Numbered from the stretch's first letter, positions 16,827 to 26,610 are shown. The stretch is 64,000 nt of DNA from Parerythrobacter_A sp963761775 (GCA_963761775.1 CAVXIF010000002.1:1-64000); one strand, 5' to 3'. Numbers and translations: made by a program. The notes: generated by a model not told the origin, from the letters alone.

Positions 16827-19280
16827 ATGAAGTTCCGTCACGCTTTGGCCTTTGGCGTCGCGCTGAGTGCCTTTACCACCCCCGCTTTCGCACAAGATCA
16901 GGATGCAGCCGCGGATGAAGGTGCTGACGATGGTAATGAAATCATCGTCACGGCTGTCGCACGCGGTCAGAACCGGCTGGAAAGCTCGGTTTCGGTCAGC
17001 TCCGTAAGCGCGCAGCAGATCGCTGATCTTGCCCCGCCCTCTTCGGCCGATCTCATTCGCCAGATCCCGGGTATTCGCTCGGAAGCATCGGGTGGTGAAG
17101 GCAACGCCAACATTGCTGTGCGCGGCCTGCCCGTTTCAACTGGCGGTGCGCGCTATATCCAGCTTCAAGAAGACGGTCTGCCTGTTCTCGAATTTGGCGA
17201 CATCATATTCGGGAACGCCGATAACTTCCTGCGTGCAGACCGCAACATTGCCCGCGTCGAGGCGGTTCGCGGTGGCTCCGCTTCGACGTTTGCCTCCAAC
17301 GCCCCTGGCGGTGTGATCAACTTCATCTCGAAGACGGGTCAGCGCGAAGGTGGCGCGATCCAGGGCACTGTAGGTGTCGACTTTGAAACCTACCGCGTCG
17401 ATTTCGATTATGGCGCCCCGCTTGCCGACGACCTCTACTTTCATGTCGGCGGTTTCTATCGCACCGGCGAAGGTCCGCGCGATATCGGCTACAACGGTTA
17501 CGATGGCGGCCAGATCAAGGCCAACATCACCAAGGAGTTCGACGGGGGCTATGTCCGTTTCCACGCCAAGTTCCTCGACGACAGCACTCCGACCATCCTG
17601 CCTCAGCCCGTTTCTGTAGGGGGCACGGATGGAAATCCGGATTATAATGCGATTGCCGGTTTCGACCCGCGTTCGGACTCGCTCTACAGCCCGTTCATCA
17701 ACACGATCACGACCCTTGATGGCGGCAACAACCCAACGACCTACAATTTCCGCGATGGCCTTTCGGTCGAATCCCAGGCCTTTGGTGTCGAAGCCGAAGT
17801 TGACGTTGGCTCGGGCTGGACGCTGACCAACCGCTTCCGTTACGCCAACAATTCAGGCAGCTTCGTTTCGCCGTTCCCGGCAGGCGCAGGTGCGGCGCAG
17901 GATATTGCCGATGGTATCGGCGGTGCCGGATCAAGCATCGTCTTCGCAACCGGCCCGAACACCGGCGCCACGGCAAATGCTTCCGCGATTGGTGGTAATG
18001 GCTTGCTGGCCAATATCGTCAACTTCAATGTGCGGCTAAACAGCCTCGACAACGTCACCAACGATTTCCGTATCAGCAAGGATTTCGACTTTGGCGGCGG
18101 TTCGGCGACGTTCACCTCGGGCTTCTATCTGTCGCGCCAAGACGTTGACACGGATTGGCTCTGGACCTCGCACGTCCAGACTGTCCAGGGCGATGGGCAG
18201 TCCGTGCTTGTCGACATCGTCGACGCTGGCGGCAACACCGTGACAGACAACGGCGTCGTCGGCTTTGGCGCAAACTTCTTTGGCAATTGCTGCCGCCGTA
18301 ACTACGACGTTGCCTACAGCACCTATGCGCCCTTCGCATCGCTTGCACTTGATTTTGATCGGCTGACTCTCGATGCAAGCATTCGCTATGATTATGGCGA
18401 TGCCAACGGCACGATCACGGGCGATGGTCCGGTCACCAATTTTGACTTCAACAATGATGGCATGATCAGCACGCCTGAATCGCTGACTTCCGTGCTTCCG
18501 CTGGGTGCAGCGAGCCCGGTCGACTACGATTTTGGGTATTTCTCATGGTCGCTCGGTGCCAACTATCTGCTGACAGATGATCTCGGTATTTTTGCACGGT
18601 ACAGCCAAGGTGGTCGTCACACTGCAGACCGTAGCCTGTTCTCGCCCGCTATCAGCCGCACCGATGGCGGCCTGCCGGGTGGCGACGATGGCGTGATCGC
18701 TGATGTCAATCAGCTTGAAATGGGCCTGAAGTATCAGGGAAGCGGACTGTCGATCTACGCCACCGGCTTCTTCGCTGAGACCAGCGAGACGAACGTGGAA
18801 ATTGCTCCGCTATTGCTGACAGACACTGACTACGAAGCCTACGGTATTGAGCTTGAAGGTTCGTATTCGACCGGCCCGTTCACCCTGAGCGCGGGCGCCA
18901 CTTGGACCGATGCAGAAATCAAGGACTCGCTCAACGCAGCAGTCATCGGCAACACGCCGCGCCGTCAGGCTGATTTCGTCTATCAGGCGACTGCGCAATA
19001 TGACGACGGCTTCTTCAAAGCCGGCGCCAATCTGATCGGTACGACGGACAGCTTCACACAGGACAGCAACCAGCTGAAGCTGCCGGCATATGCGCAGGTT
19101 AATGCATACCTCGCTATTCGCCCTGTTGACCGGGTGGAAGTGGCGCTCAATGCCACCAACCTGTTCAACAGTGAAGGCTACACCGAGGCAGAAGAAAGTT
19201 CGATCCCGGCCAACGGTATCGTAAGGGCTCGCTCTATCGCAGGCCGCACGATCGCCGCGTCGGTACGTTTCGAATTCTGA
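16827..19280 (+). CDS. TonB-dependent outer-membrane receptor, likely for sucrose (SuxA-like)
   Basis: An 817-residue receptor preceded by AGGAGAG. It has a signal peptide (cut after PAFA), a TonB-box-like segment (NEIIVTAVA, about 36-44), a plug domain (about 55-165, including LIRQIPGIRSEA, ARVEAVRGGSASTFASNAPGGVINF), and a long barrel ending in the usual aromatic terminus (ASVRFEF). It starts downstream of the twin operators and is followed by GH68 and fructokinase genes, which points to sucrose or a fructose-containing oligosaccharide as substrate. The barrel alone does not reveal specificity. A strong hairpin separates it from the GH68 gene. Confidence 0.92.
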   Translation: MKFRHALAFGVALSAFTTPAFAQDQDAAADEGADDGNEIIVTAVARGQNRLESSVSVSSVSAQQIADLAPPSSADLIRQIPGIRSEASGGEGNANIAVRGLPVSTGGARYIQLQEDGLPVLEFGDIIFGNADNFLRADRNIARVEAVRGGSASTFASNAPGGVINFISKTGQREGGAIQGTVGVDFETYRVDFDYGAPLADDLYFHVGGFYRTGEGPRDIGYNGYDGGQIKANITKEFDGGYVRFHAKFLDDSTPTILPQPVSVGGTDGNPDYNAIAGFDPRSDSLYSPFINTITTLDGGNNPTTYNFRDGLSVESQAFGVEAEVDVGSGWTLTNRFRYANNSGSFVSPFPAGAGAAQDIADGIGGAGSSIVFATGPNTGATANASAIGGNGLLANIVNFNVRLNSLDNVTNDFRISKDFDFGGGSATFTSGFYLSRQDVDTDWLWTSHVQTVQGDGQSVLVDIVDAGGNTVTDNGVVGFGANFFGNCCRRNYDVAYSTYAPFASLALDFDRLTLDASIRYDYGDANGTITGDGPVTNFDFNNDGMISTPESLTSVLPLGAASPVDYDFGYFSWSLGANYLLTDDLGIFARYSQGGRHTADRSLFSPAISRTDGGLPGGDDGVIADVNQLEMGLKYQGSGLSIYATGFFAETSETNVEIAPLLLTDTDYEAYGIELEGSYSTGPFTLSAGATWTDAEIKDSLNAAVIGNTPRRQADFVYQATAQYDDGFFKAGANLIGTTDSFTQDSNQLKLPAYAQVNAYLAIRPVDRVEVALNATNLFNSEGYTEAEESSIPANGIVRARSIAGRTIAASVRFEF

Positions 19281-19290
19281 TGATTCGACT

Positions 19291-19325
19291 AGGGCCGACC
19301 AGACACCTCCCTGCTGGTCGGCCCT
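19291..19325 (+). terminator. Strong hairpin between TonB receptor and GH68 genes
   Basis: Twelve-base perfect arms AGGGCCGACCAG and CTGGTCGGCCCT with an 11-base loop, followed by TTATCGTTT, which is a weak T-tract. It lies ten bases after the receptor stop. It can act as a partial terminator or as a 3' stabiliser that makes receptor mRNA more abundant than the downstream enzyme mRNA. Confidence 0.75.
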
Positions 19326-19358
19326 TATCGTTTCCAACCTTTTGCTTAAGGTGCCGGC

Positions 19359-20474
19359 ATGACGACTGCCTGGACCGTCGACTGCGTGCGCAAGATCGAC
19401 ACTGCACGTATTCCGCGCATTCCGATCATTGAAGATGTTGCTTCGGCGACCCTCGACGCTGAGCGCGTTTATTGGGATATGTGGCCGATCCAGGATCAGG
19501 ATGGCTTTGTTGCGTCAATTCAGGGACGCGAGTTCTGGATGGCCCTGTCTGCACCTGATCGCGGCGATCCAGGCCTGCGTCATTTCGAAGCAAAAATTCG
19601 CCTTATCGAGCGCAGAGCGGGGAACTGGTTCGATCTTGGCGACGTGCTTCCTGAGTTCACGGTAGATTATGAGCGCGAATGGGCGGGGTCTGCGGTCACT
19701 GATGGCGAAGGCATCACTCTGCATTTCACCGCGGCCGGTACCGATCAGTGCCCGGGAGGCTATCAACAGCGCCTCGTGGAATCCCATGCTATTATCGGGT
19801 CCAATGGACTGCCGGACGCGTGGACCGCGCCCAGAGCCTCGATCAGCGAATTCGCGCCCGAATATATGCTCGCAGATGCACATGAAGGAGAAGCCGGCAA
19901 GATCAAGGCTTTCCGTGACCCTGCCTATTTCCGTGACCCTGCTGACGGTCGTGAGTACCTGATCTTCACAGCATCTCTTGCCAGTTCAGCAAGCGACTAC
20001 AACGGCGCAGTTGGTATCGCTCGACGGACCGACAATGGGTGGGAGCTGTTACCACCACTCATCCACGCTGACGATGTCAATAACGAGCTAGAACGAGCGC
20101 ATGTGGTCTATCACAAAGGCCGCTACTACGCGTTTTGGGTGACTCAGGGCTCGACGTTTTCTCCTGACCTGTGTCAAGCGCCGAACGGTCTGTATGGCAT
20201 GGTCTCCGACAGCTTATTGGGTGAGTATCGCCCACTCAACGGATCGGGTCTGGTGCTCGCTAATCCTAATGAAGAACCGCTCCAGAGCTACAGCTGGTTT
20301 GTGTCGCGGGAGCTTCTGGTTTCCAGCTTCGTCGATTTTCTCGGCCTGAAGGGCACGCCTCTTCCCACAAATCCCAACGAAGCCAATAAACTGTTCGGCG
20401 GCGTACCCGCTCCACTCTTGAAACTGACCATCGCTGGTGATCGCTGCGAACTTGCCGAAACGGTTGAGGCATGA
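19359..20474 (+). CDS. GH68 family sucrose-splitting enzyme (levansucrase/invertase type), no signal peptide
   Basis: A 371-residue enzyme with the GH68 catalytic triad: nucleophile Asp40 in VYWDMWPIQ, transition-state stabiliser Asp187 in FRDPAYF, and acid/base Glu245 in ELERAHVVYHKGRYYAFW; the conserved EWAGSA segment is at about 107-112. GH68 enzymes cleave sucrose and release glucose, transferring fructose to water or to a growing fructan. Most levansucrases are secreted and longer; this one begins directly with a polar, charged N-terminus and has no export signal, so it probably works in the cytoplasm on sucrose brought in by the SuxC-like carrier. The fructokinase gene overlaps its stop by four bases, which fits intracellular release of fructose. 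The balance of hydrolysis and transfer is not predictable here. Confidence 0.9.
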   Translation: MTTAWTVDCVRKIDTARIPRIPIIEDVASATLDAERVYWDMWPIQDQDGFVASIQGREFWMALSAPDRGDPGLRHFEAKIRLIERRAGNWFDLGDVLPEFTVDYEREWAGSAVTDGEGITLHFTAAGTDQCPGGYQQRLVESHAIIGSNGLPDAWTAPRASISEFAPEYMLADAHEGEAGKIKAFRDPAYFRDPADGREYLIFTASLASSASDYNGAVGIARRTDNGWELLPPLIHADDVNNELERAHVVYHKGRYYAFWVTQGSTFSPDLCQAPNGLYGMVSDSLLGEYRPLNGSGLVLANPNEEPLQSYSWFVSRELLVSSFVDFLGLKGTPLPTNPNEANKLFGGVPAPLLKLTIAGDRCELAETVEA

Positions 20475-21346
20475 GTTCGGCAGGTAGACCGCTACTTGGT
20501 GGTATCGAGGCTGGCGGAACCAAGTTCGTACTCGCTGTCGGACACTCTCCGACCGAAATCATCGAACGGCATGAAATACCCACTCGCGACCCTGCCACCA
20601 CCTTGGCTGAGGCTGGCGAGTGGTTTGAGGGTCAGGGATCGATAAGCGCGCTTGGAATCGCGAGCTTCGGTCCCGTCGATCTTGATCAGTCATCACCTCT
20701 ATGGGGTCACATCACCAATACACCTAAGCCGGGCTGGGAGAACTGCGATTTGGCTGGCTACTTCGCCGAACGCTTCGGCGTGCCTATCGGCTTCGACACT
20801 GACGTGAACGGAGCTGCGCTCGCTGAATATCTGCACGGCGCGGGAAAGGGAGCATCATCGCTTGCTTATATCACCGTGGGTACAGGGATTGGTGGAGGTC
20901 TCGTGCTTGACGGAAAGGCTGTTCATGGAGCCGCGCATCCTGAGATGGGCCACATCTTCCCGCGCCGCCATGGGGATGATCGCGAATTTAAAGGGATATG
21001 TCCTCACCACCGCGACTGCTTGGAAGGACTGGCAAGCGGTCCGGCTATCAAGGCGCGTTGGGGAGCATCGCTTTCTGAGTTACCGGCAGATCACATCGCA
21101 CATGAAATCATCGCCTATTGCCTGGCTCAGCTTGCGCACTCCCTCATCGCTATGACGGCAGTAGAGATCATTATTTTCGGCGGTGGCGTTATGAAGACGG
21201 GCGGCTTGGTCAAGCGTGTGAACCAAGTGGTATCAGAACTCGGAGCAGAGTATTTCCCGGGCGGGTCGAAGCACAAGATCGTCTTGCCGGGTCTGGGCGA
21301 AAATGCTGGTCTCGCAGGAGCGCTAATGCTCGCGCCCTCTGTTTGA
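20471..21346 (+). CDS. ROK-family fructokinase
   Basis: A 291-residue sugar kinase. The N-terminal phosphate-binding loop is GGIEAGGTKF, the catalytic aspartate lies in DTDVNGAALAE, TVGTGIGGGLV follows, and the ROK zinc site is visible (a His in HPEMGHIF, then CPHHRDCLEG). This pattern with CLEGLASGPA is typical of fructokinases. ATG overlaps the GH68 stop, so the enzymes are coupled: GH68 frees fructose and this kinase makes fructose 6-phosphate. No partner for the released glucose is present in the locus; a general glucokinase is presumed elsewhere. Confidence 0.92.
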   Translation: MSSAGRPLLGGIEAGGTKFVLAVGHSPTEIIERHEIPTRDPATTLAEAGEWFEGQGSISALGIASFGPVDLDQSSPLWGHITNTPKPGWENCDLAGYFAERFGVPIGFDTDVNGAALAEYLHGAGKGASSLAYITVGTGIGGGLVLDGKAVHGAAHPEMGHIFPRRHGDDREFKGICPHHRDCLEGLASGPAIKARWGASLSELPADHIAHEIIAYCLAQLAHSLIAMTAVEIIIFGGGVMKTGGLVKRVNQVVSELGAEYFPGGSKHKIVLPGLGENAGLAGALMLAPSV

Positions 21347-21642
21347 TGTCCGCTTTCAGGTGCTCGGCGGTTGAGCTGATATGACCGAATTTGGGGCGCA
21401 AAGCAGTCGTTGCCGCAGCGGTGAACAAACATTGGGTAGCGAACGACGGTATGAGCAGATATCGATGCAGAGACGGTTGGGATTCTTTCAAAACCGTCTC
21501 ATCGCAAACTCCAACCGTGTAAATAAATTACAAGTTCCATATTCAACTCAGATTATAGCAATCAACGAATTACAGCCCAAAAAGTATATTCTCTTTAGCA
21601 ATATTAACATTCCACAACTATGTATGAGCTAAGCTCTCTATC
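21347..21642. other. AT-rich intergenic stretch beside the integrase
   Basis: About 300 bases without a supported gene. From about 21500 to 21640 the sequence is strikingly AT-rich compared with everything around it. An 83-residue frame crosses it without motif or ribosome binding site. It lies at the 3' end of the recombinase gene and may be remnant mobile-element DNA. Confidence 0.5.
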
Positions 21643-23734
21643 TTAACTGAGAAATCTTTGAGACGCATTCCTACCTGGCGCCGACCCCACACGCGAGCGA
21701 GCGTTTAACGGCAGCAGATTGACGGCGGGAGGCACCGGTATATGGTTCGTCACGACCGGAATTTCCCGAACCACCACCTTGAGGCGTTCGGCCAGCTCGC
21801 GTTCTTCGCCCATTGCCAGAGCTCGCAGATTATAGTTTCTGTTACCGGTACCCTTCTGGCTGTGTCCATGATGGCGCGCGAGCAGCGCCTCGCTAACGCC
21901 TTCGCTGGCCATGCAACTGTAGTGGAATGTGCGCTGCGAATGGAAATCGGCGTGCTTGCCAGCATCGGTTATCGGCAACGGTTCGATTGCATGGGTGGCG
22001 TCAATCTCGAACGTCCAAGCTCGGGCATAGAAGAATGGTCCACCTGCTTTTTTCCAGCGAACAAATTTGCCTTCTTGGTAGTTGCCGTAAAGTTCGGGAA
22101 ACATCATCGTCCATTCTTCCGCCTTGATGGCTTCCCAATACCGCTCCAGCCCAAGTCTTAGCAATTGAGGGTGAATTGGGAGGGCTCGCCGCCGTGCCGC
22201 TCTCTTGAGACCGCCAGGGGTTTCGCCGTCCTTACTCTTGGTCATGTTGGCCTGAACGAGCATATATGGAGTTTTGGCATCGAACGAGAAATCGATCAGC
22301 TCCATACCGCATGCCTCTTCTCGCGACATACCCGCATAGGTCCCCAGAAGCGGAACCCAATAGGCACCGTCTTGGTAAATCTTCGGATTTGACGCTGGTT
22401 TGAGGCGTTTGTGGATAGCTCCCCCACCCTGCCAAACGCCAAGACTATACAAAGCCTTTAGGTTGGCTTCGGTAAGTGGAAGCCGGGCAGGCTTGGTTTC
22501 GTCTGCTTGAATGGTCTTTCGGGCCTCCGCAAAGTCCATGACCTGACCGAAATCCTTGGCGCGGCAACCAGCAAGTTTTCTTCAAGATTGTGGCGGCGGC
22601 TTCCATTTTCGTCAGATGGCTGTTGATCGTGCGATCTGATCGCCGGTCCTTAGCTAAAGGCGTGGGATAGTCTTTTGCGCAAAACGGCTTTTCCATTGCA
22701 CCAGTCCTGTGGAGCTTGCCCCAACGAATGCCCTTCGGAATACGTGCCATGCGCCGAACATACTCATCGATATCTGATGGCTCGTAATTAGACATCCTCT
22801 TGTCGCCAGTGAGCCAAGCAAACACCTCAAGCATATGCGTGGTTTTGCCGTTATCCGGCTGCCACCCATTGTCTTCGAACATGGTATCGTGAAGCGTTTG
22901 GATCTGCTCGCTGAAGCGAATTTCCGTTGTGCGAGCGAAGAAGAAATTACCATTGTCGGACGATTCGCTTGTTGTCTCCGCTGGCTCTTTCTTGATTGAT
23001 AGCGGAGTTGAGCGGGTGGGCACGGATTGTAGCGTAGCGGGTGTCAACGCCACCCGAGCGCGAGCGATAATGTCGTCATCCAGCAAGTCTTTCACGTTGT
23101 TGGACGATAGTCCGGTGCTTGGGTTGCCAAGCAGGTCGGCGCGAGTCTGCGCCTCGGCCATGCCGCGCAACACATGTGACCGTGCCTCGCGTAATGTGCC
23201 GTCGTTGATCGGCGCGCCTGATTTTAGCAGCTCACTTTGCGTTTGCGACCGAGTGACAGATCCGGGGGTGACGAATAAGCGAAGACATTTGCGAAGGAGC
23301 TGGAGATCATCCTCACTCCAGCTGTCATCTACCTCCGCTTTAATGCAGTCATCGTCGATTTCCTGCTCATCCTCTGGCACTCGGGCGATAATGAGATATG
23401 CGGTTGCGAGGATTCTGTGCTGCGAGGGATGTAGGCCTGTGGTGCCGATAGGCGCGGTCAAATGCGCGGTGGCTTTTGCAATTTCGGTTTCCAGGCCTCG
23501 GCGATAGAGCAGTTCCTGCTCCGATATAGTTAGAGTGCCCCTATCCGACACTGTCATATTCTGCATTGCTATATCGTCCCATTTGACTGCCAATCTCCGC
23601 GCGAGACGTCTTGCCTCACTTGGATTAGCGGTTCCTAAAGGAACCGTTATAGGACGGTTTCCTTGAGTGGACGGCATACGACGCCGAAAATGATACTTGG
23701 CACCCTTGCGGATGAGATAGGTTTGTTTTTGCAT
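21643..23734 (-). pseudogene. Large tyrosine recombinase/integrase, interrupted by one frameshift
   Basis: The gene reads in two frames: 23734 down to about 22562, then 22562 down to 21643, needing removal of one base near 22562 (between CWLPR and AKDFGQVMDF). Corrected length is 696 residues. The N-terminus (YLIRKGAKYHFRRRMP, with EARRLARRLAVKWD) matches DUF6538-type phage-like integrases. The C-terminal part has the catalytic features of tyrosine recombinases: GMSREEACGMELID around the first Arg, then FHSQRTFHYSCMASEGVSEALLARHHGHSQ, where the box II H-x-x-R appears altered, and a Tyr in NRNYN. It sits 149 bases from the 3' end of tRNA-Gly and points away from it, the usual layout of an element integrated in a tRNA gene. 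The break may be a read error. Confidence 0.8.
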
Positions 23735-23882
23735 GCGCTATCTCGCCCCAGCGGCGAACGCGTTTGATGAACGCCTCGCATACGAAAAGGTGCGGATGTG
23801 GGCAGCTATGTATCCCGTTATGGCATATCGAGTCCGCATTTCCGTCTCCAAGTGACGGTTTTCTGCGGTTTACGAAGAGAAA

Positions 23883-23956
23883 TGGAGCGGGTAGCGGGAA
23901 TCGAACCCGCATCACTAGCTTGGAAGGCTAGGGCTTTACCACTAAGCTATACCCGC
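23883..23956 (-). tRNA. tRNA-Gly (anticodon TCC)
   Basis: Reading the minus strand, a 7-base acceptor stem GCGGGTA/TACCCGC, D arm, anticodon loop CTTCCAA giving TCC, and T arm with GTTCGATTC form a normal cloverleaf; the CCA end is encoded (23883-23885). The 3' end faces the integrase gene, so this tRNA is the probable attachment site of the island to the left. Confidence 0.96.
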
Positions 23957-24019
23957 ACGCCGATTACCGCTTTCGTGCATTGCATCGCTGGCGTCAATAT
24001 GTGCCAAGCTGCGGACTGT

Positions 24020-24688
24020 TCAGCGCGGAGCGGCTGCGTCTTCTCCTACGGGTGTGGCAACGCCGGCTTCGGTATTACCGGACCCCGGATTCTCGACGCC
24101 CACCGTCAGTTCCACCCGGCGGTTTGCGGCCCGTCCGCTTTCATTGGGTGTGCCATCGGGCAGGGCATTGGGCTCGGCCGGATTCTGTTCGCCAAACGCG
24201 ATGATTGCAATGCGCGCAGGGGATGTTCCCGCTTCCACTAGAACATCGCGTACGGCCTCAGCCCGCTCGCGCGAGACGCGCAGATTCACCCGCTCGCTTC
24301 CGCCGGCATCGCTATGTCCGCGCAGTGTAATGCGGCCTCCGTCCGCGAATTGCTCCGAGCTGCGCACTGTCTGGAGCGCAGCGAGCCCTTCGGGGCTGAT
24401 GTCAGTGCCGTTCTTGTCAAAGCCGATCGTCGCGGTGAGCGGTTGCTGGATTTCCGCTACCGGTTCGACTTCCGCTTCCTGATCGAAGATCGAATTGGTG
24501 GGAACCGCCGTCGGCGTCGCGTCCGCATCGATCATCGCTGCCGACGTATCGGTCGGCTCGGGCGCAGGATCGTCGGCGTCGCGTTCGCAACCGGAGAGAA
24601 CCAGCGCCACAGCCAGCAGGCCGGCACAAGAGCCGTGCCGGGATCGCGGGAAAGGAAAAATACTGTTCGTCATGCTTTTTTCCGTCAT
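24020..24688 (-). CDS. OmpA-like peptidoglycan-binding lipoprotein
   Basis: A 222-residue lipoprotein: signal segment LLAVALVLSGC with Cys34 lipidated, an acidic Thr/Pro-rich linker (about 35-85), then an OmpA C-terminal domain (about 90-205) with ITLRGHSDAGGSERVNLRVS, and NRRVEL, which bind diaminopimelate in peptidoglycan. I place the start at 24688, where ATG overlaps the stop of the antiporter gene (ATGA); a second ATG at 24673 is possible. The much longer open frame upstream lies inside the antiporter gene and is rejected. It probably anchors the outer membrane to the wall. Confidence 0.87.
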   Translation of the reverse strand: MTEKSMTNSIFPFPRSRHGSCAGLLAVALVLSGCERDADDPAPEPTDTSAAMIDADATPTAVPTNSIFDQEAEVEPVAEIQQPLTATIGFDKNGTDISPEGLAALQTVRSSEQFADGGRITLRGHSDAGGSERVNLRVSRERAEAVRDVLVEAGTSPARIAIIAFGEQNPAEPNALPDGTPNESGRAANRRVELTVGVENPGSGNTEAGVATPVGEDAAAPR

Positions 24689-26610
24689 GTCGTTTGCGGA
24701 CCACGAGTGGCAGATGTCTTCGCCGCCTCGTTCCTTGCGGCCGATTTGCCACCACCCGCCTTCTTGGCCGCATGTTCTTCTGCCGAAGGGGCGCGGGGCG
24801 GTGTGAAAGAAAGGATGGTGTCGCCTGCGCGCGGTTCGGGCCGTGCCGCGTGGGTGAAGAAGCGCACATTGCCCGTTTCGCGCATCAACAGGAGCATGTG
24901 CGCCGATTCGGGCAGGCTTTCCTGCGCGTCCTCGAAATCGAACTCTTCGGACAGTCGTGTCTTGCGGAAGACCCAACCCTGGTTCTGCCGTTCGTGGACA
25001 TCGGCCACACCGAAGCCGCTTTCGAACAACGCCCGTCCGCGAATGCTGGGAGGCAGTGCGTGGCGGTCCGTTTCTTCGGTCGATTCGCCCAGCTGATACA
25101 CCGCGTCGCGCCCGATTTCGTGCGCGAATTCGTTGCAGACAAGCGCGTTATAGGCCTCGTTGTCGGTCGCTGCTACCAGCATCTGGAACGGCGTGAGGTC
25201 GAGATTATGCTCGGTCGCTTCGTTCAGGATTTCGCCGTGATACACCGGCAGACCTTCGCGCCGCGCGCCGGAAAGGCGCTGCCAGCTCTGGTCGACGATG
25301 GTCATCGGAATTTTCAGGGCTTCCAGCTGCTTGCCGAGTGCGATGGTCCAGGGCGTGCTGCCCACGATCAATACGCCCGGTCGCGTTGCGCCCTTCACGT
25401 TCAGCCATTTTGCCACCAGATCGATGGTGAAGCCGTGCGCCAGAATAGTAACGACCACGACCGCAAAGCTCAGCCCGATCAGTAGATTGCCGTCATTGAA
25501 GCCCAGTTCGTTCAGCCGCAGCGCGAACAGACCCGAAATCGCGACCAGCACGATGCCGCGCGGTGCGATCCACGCCAGGAACAGCCGCTCGTTCCACGGC
25601 ACCGAGCTGAAGGCCAGGCTGATGAGGATGGTTGCTGGCCGCACAAGGAACAGCAGCGCCAGCAGGAACAGCATCAGGCGGAAGCCCTCGGCTCGGCGCG
25701 GATCGAGATATTCGAGATCCGACACATCGAGCGATGAGGACAGCAGGATGAAGATGCCGGACACCAGCAGCACGGCAATGTTCTGCTTGAACGGGTGGAT
25801 GGAGCGCAGGCTGGAGACATGCATGTTCGCCAGCGCCACGCCCATCACGGTCACGGCGACCAGTCCGGCCTCGTGCTCGATCTTGTTGGACAAAACGAAC
25901 ACAGCGACCACGGCGACCAGCAGTACCGGAACCTTGAGATATTCGGGCACTACGCCGCGCGGGAACGCCCAGGCAATGGCGCGCGCGGCGGCATAGCCGA
26001 TAAGGCCGGCCAGGACTGCCGCGATGATGAGCGGTGGGACGACCTGAATCACGCTGGTACTGGTGCCTTCGGCTTCGGCCTCGGCGACCTTGCGGAAATA
26101 TTCATACGCAATCACCGCGCACAACGCGCCGGTGGGATCGTTGACGATAGCTTCCCACTTCAGGATCGATGCAGGGCGCGTTTGCACCGAGGACTGGCGC
26201 AAAAGCGGGATGACTACCGTCGGGCCGGTAACCACCAGGATGCCGCCGAACAGAACCGCCACCGGCAGCGCCAGTCCGCCGATGTAATGCGCCGCCGCCG
26301 CACCGGCAGCCCACCCTATCGCGACGCCGATTGTCGCCAGCCGCCAGACCGCTTCGCCCGAATGGCGCAATTCGCGGTAATCAAGGCTCAGCCCACCTTC
26401 GAACAGGATCAGCGCGACCCCGATGGCCACCATCGGTTCCAGCAGATCGCCGAACGCCGCTTCGGGGTCCATGATGTCGAAAACGGGACCGACCAGAAAA
26501 CCGGCGGCCAGCATCAGCACGATGGCAGGCCAGCCGGTGCGCCACGCAACCCATTGCGCGCCGATACCCAGAACGCCGACCAGCGCGATGACAAGTGCCT
26601 GTTGTTCCAA
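24685..26610 (-). CDS. CPA1-type cation:proton antiporter with C-terminal RCK-like domain
   Basis: A 641-residue membrane protein. About twelve transmembrane segments fill residues 1-400, including FEGGLSLDYRELR and the NDPTGAL motif whose Asn-Asp pair marks electroneutral Na+(K+)/H+ exchangers, and WIAPRGIVLVAISGLFALRL. Residues about 410-600 resemble a TrkA-N/RCK nucleotide-binding regulatory region (GVLIVGSTPWTIALGKQLE, VAATDNEAYNALVCNEFAHE), and the tail is basic and Ala/Lys-rich. It is probably part of the apt-antiporter-lipoprotein run on this strand. Ion choice (Na+ or K+) is not certain. Confidence 0.87.
   Translation of the reverse strand: MEQQALVIALVGVLGIGAQWVAWRTGWPAIVLMLAAGFLVGPVFDIMDPEAAFGDLLEPMVAIGVALILFEGGLSLDYRELRHSGEAVWRLATIGVAIGWAAGAAAAHYIGGLALPVAVLFGGILVVTGPTVVIPLLRQSSVQTRPASILKWEAIVNDPTGALCAVIAYEYFRKVAEAEAEGTSTSVIQVVPPLIIAAVLAGLIGYAAARAIAWAFPRGVVPEYLKVPVLLVAVVAVFVLSNKIEHEAGLVAVTVMGVALANMHVSSLRSIHPFKQNIAVLLVSGIFILLSSSLDVSDLEYLDPRRAEGFRLMLFLLALLFLVRPATILISLAFSSVPWNERLFLAWIAPRGIVLVAISGLFALRLNELGFNDGNLLIGLSFAVVVVTILAHGFTIDLVAKWLNVKGATRPGVLIVGSTPWTIALGKQLEALKIPMTIVDQSWQRLSGARREGLPVYHGEILNEATEHNLDLTPFQMLVAATDNEAYNALVCNEFAHEIGRDAVYQLGESTEETDRHALPPSIRGRALFESGFGVADVHERQNQGWVFRKTRLSEEFDFEDAQESLPESAHMLLLMRETGNVRFFTHAARPEPRAGDTILSFTPPRAPSAEEHAAKKAGGGKSAARNEAAKTSATRGPQTT

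Noticed and set aside
23625..23915. Minus-strand frame beginning MMRVRFPLPAP
   Set aside because: This start is the usual false translation of a tRNA 3' end; it covers tRNA-Gly and the integrase start.
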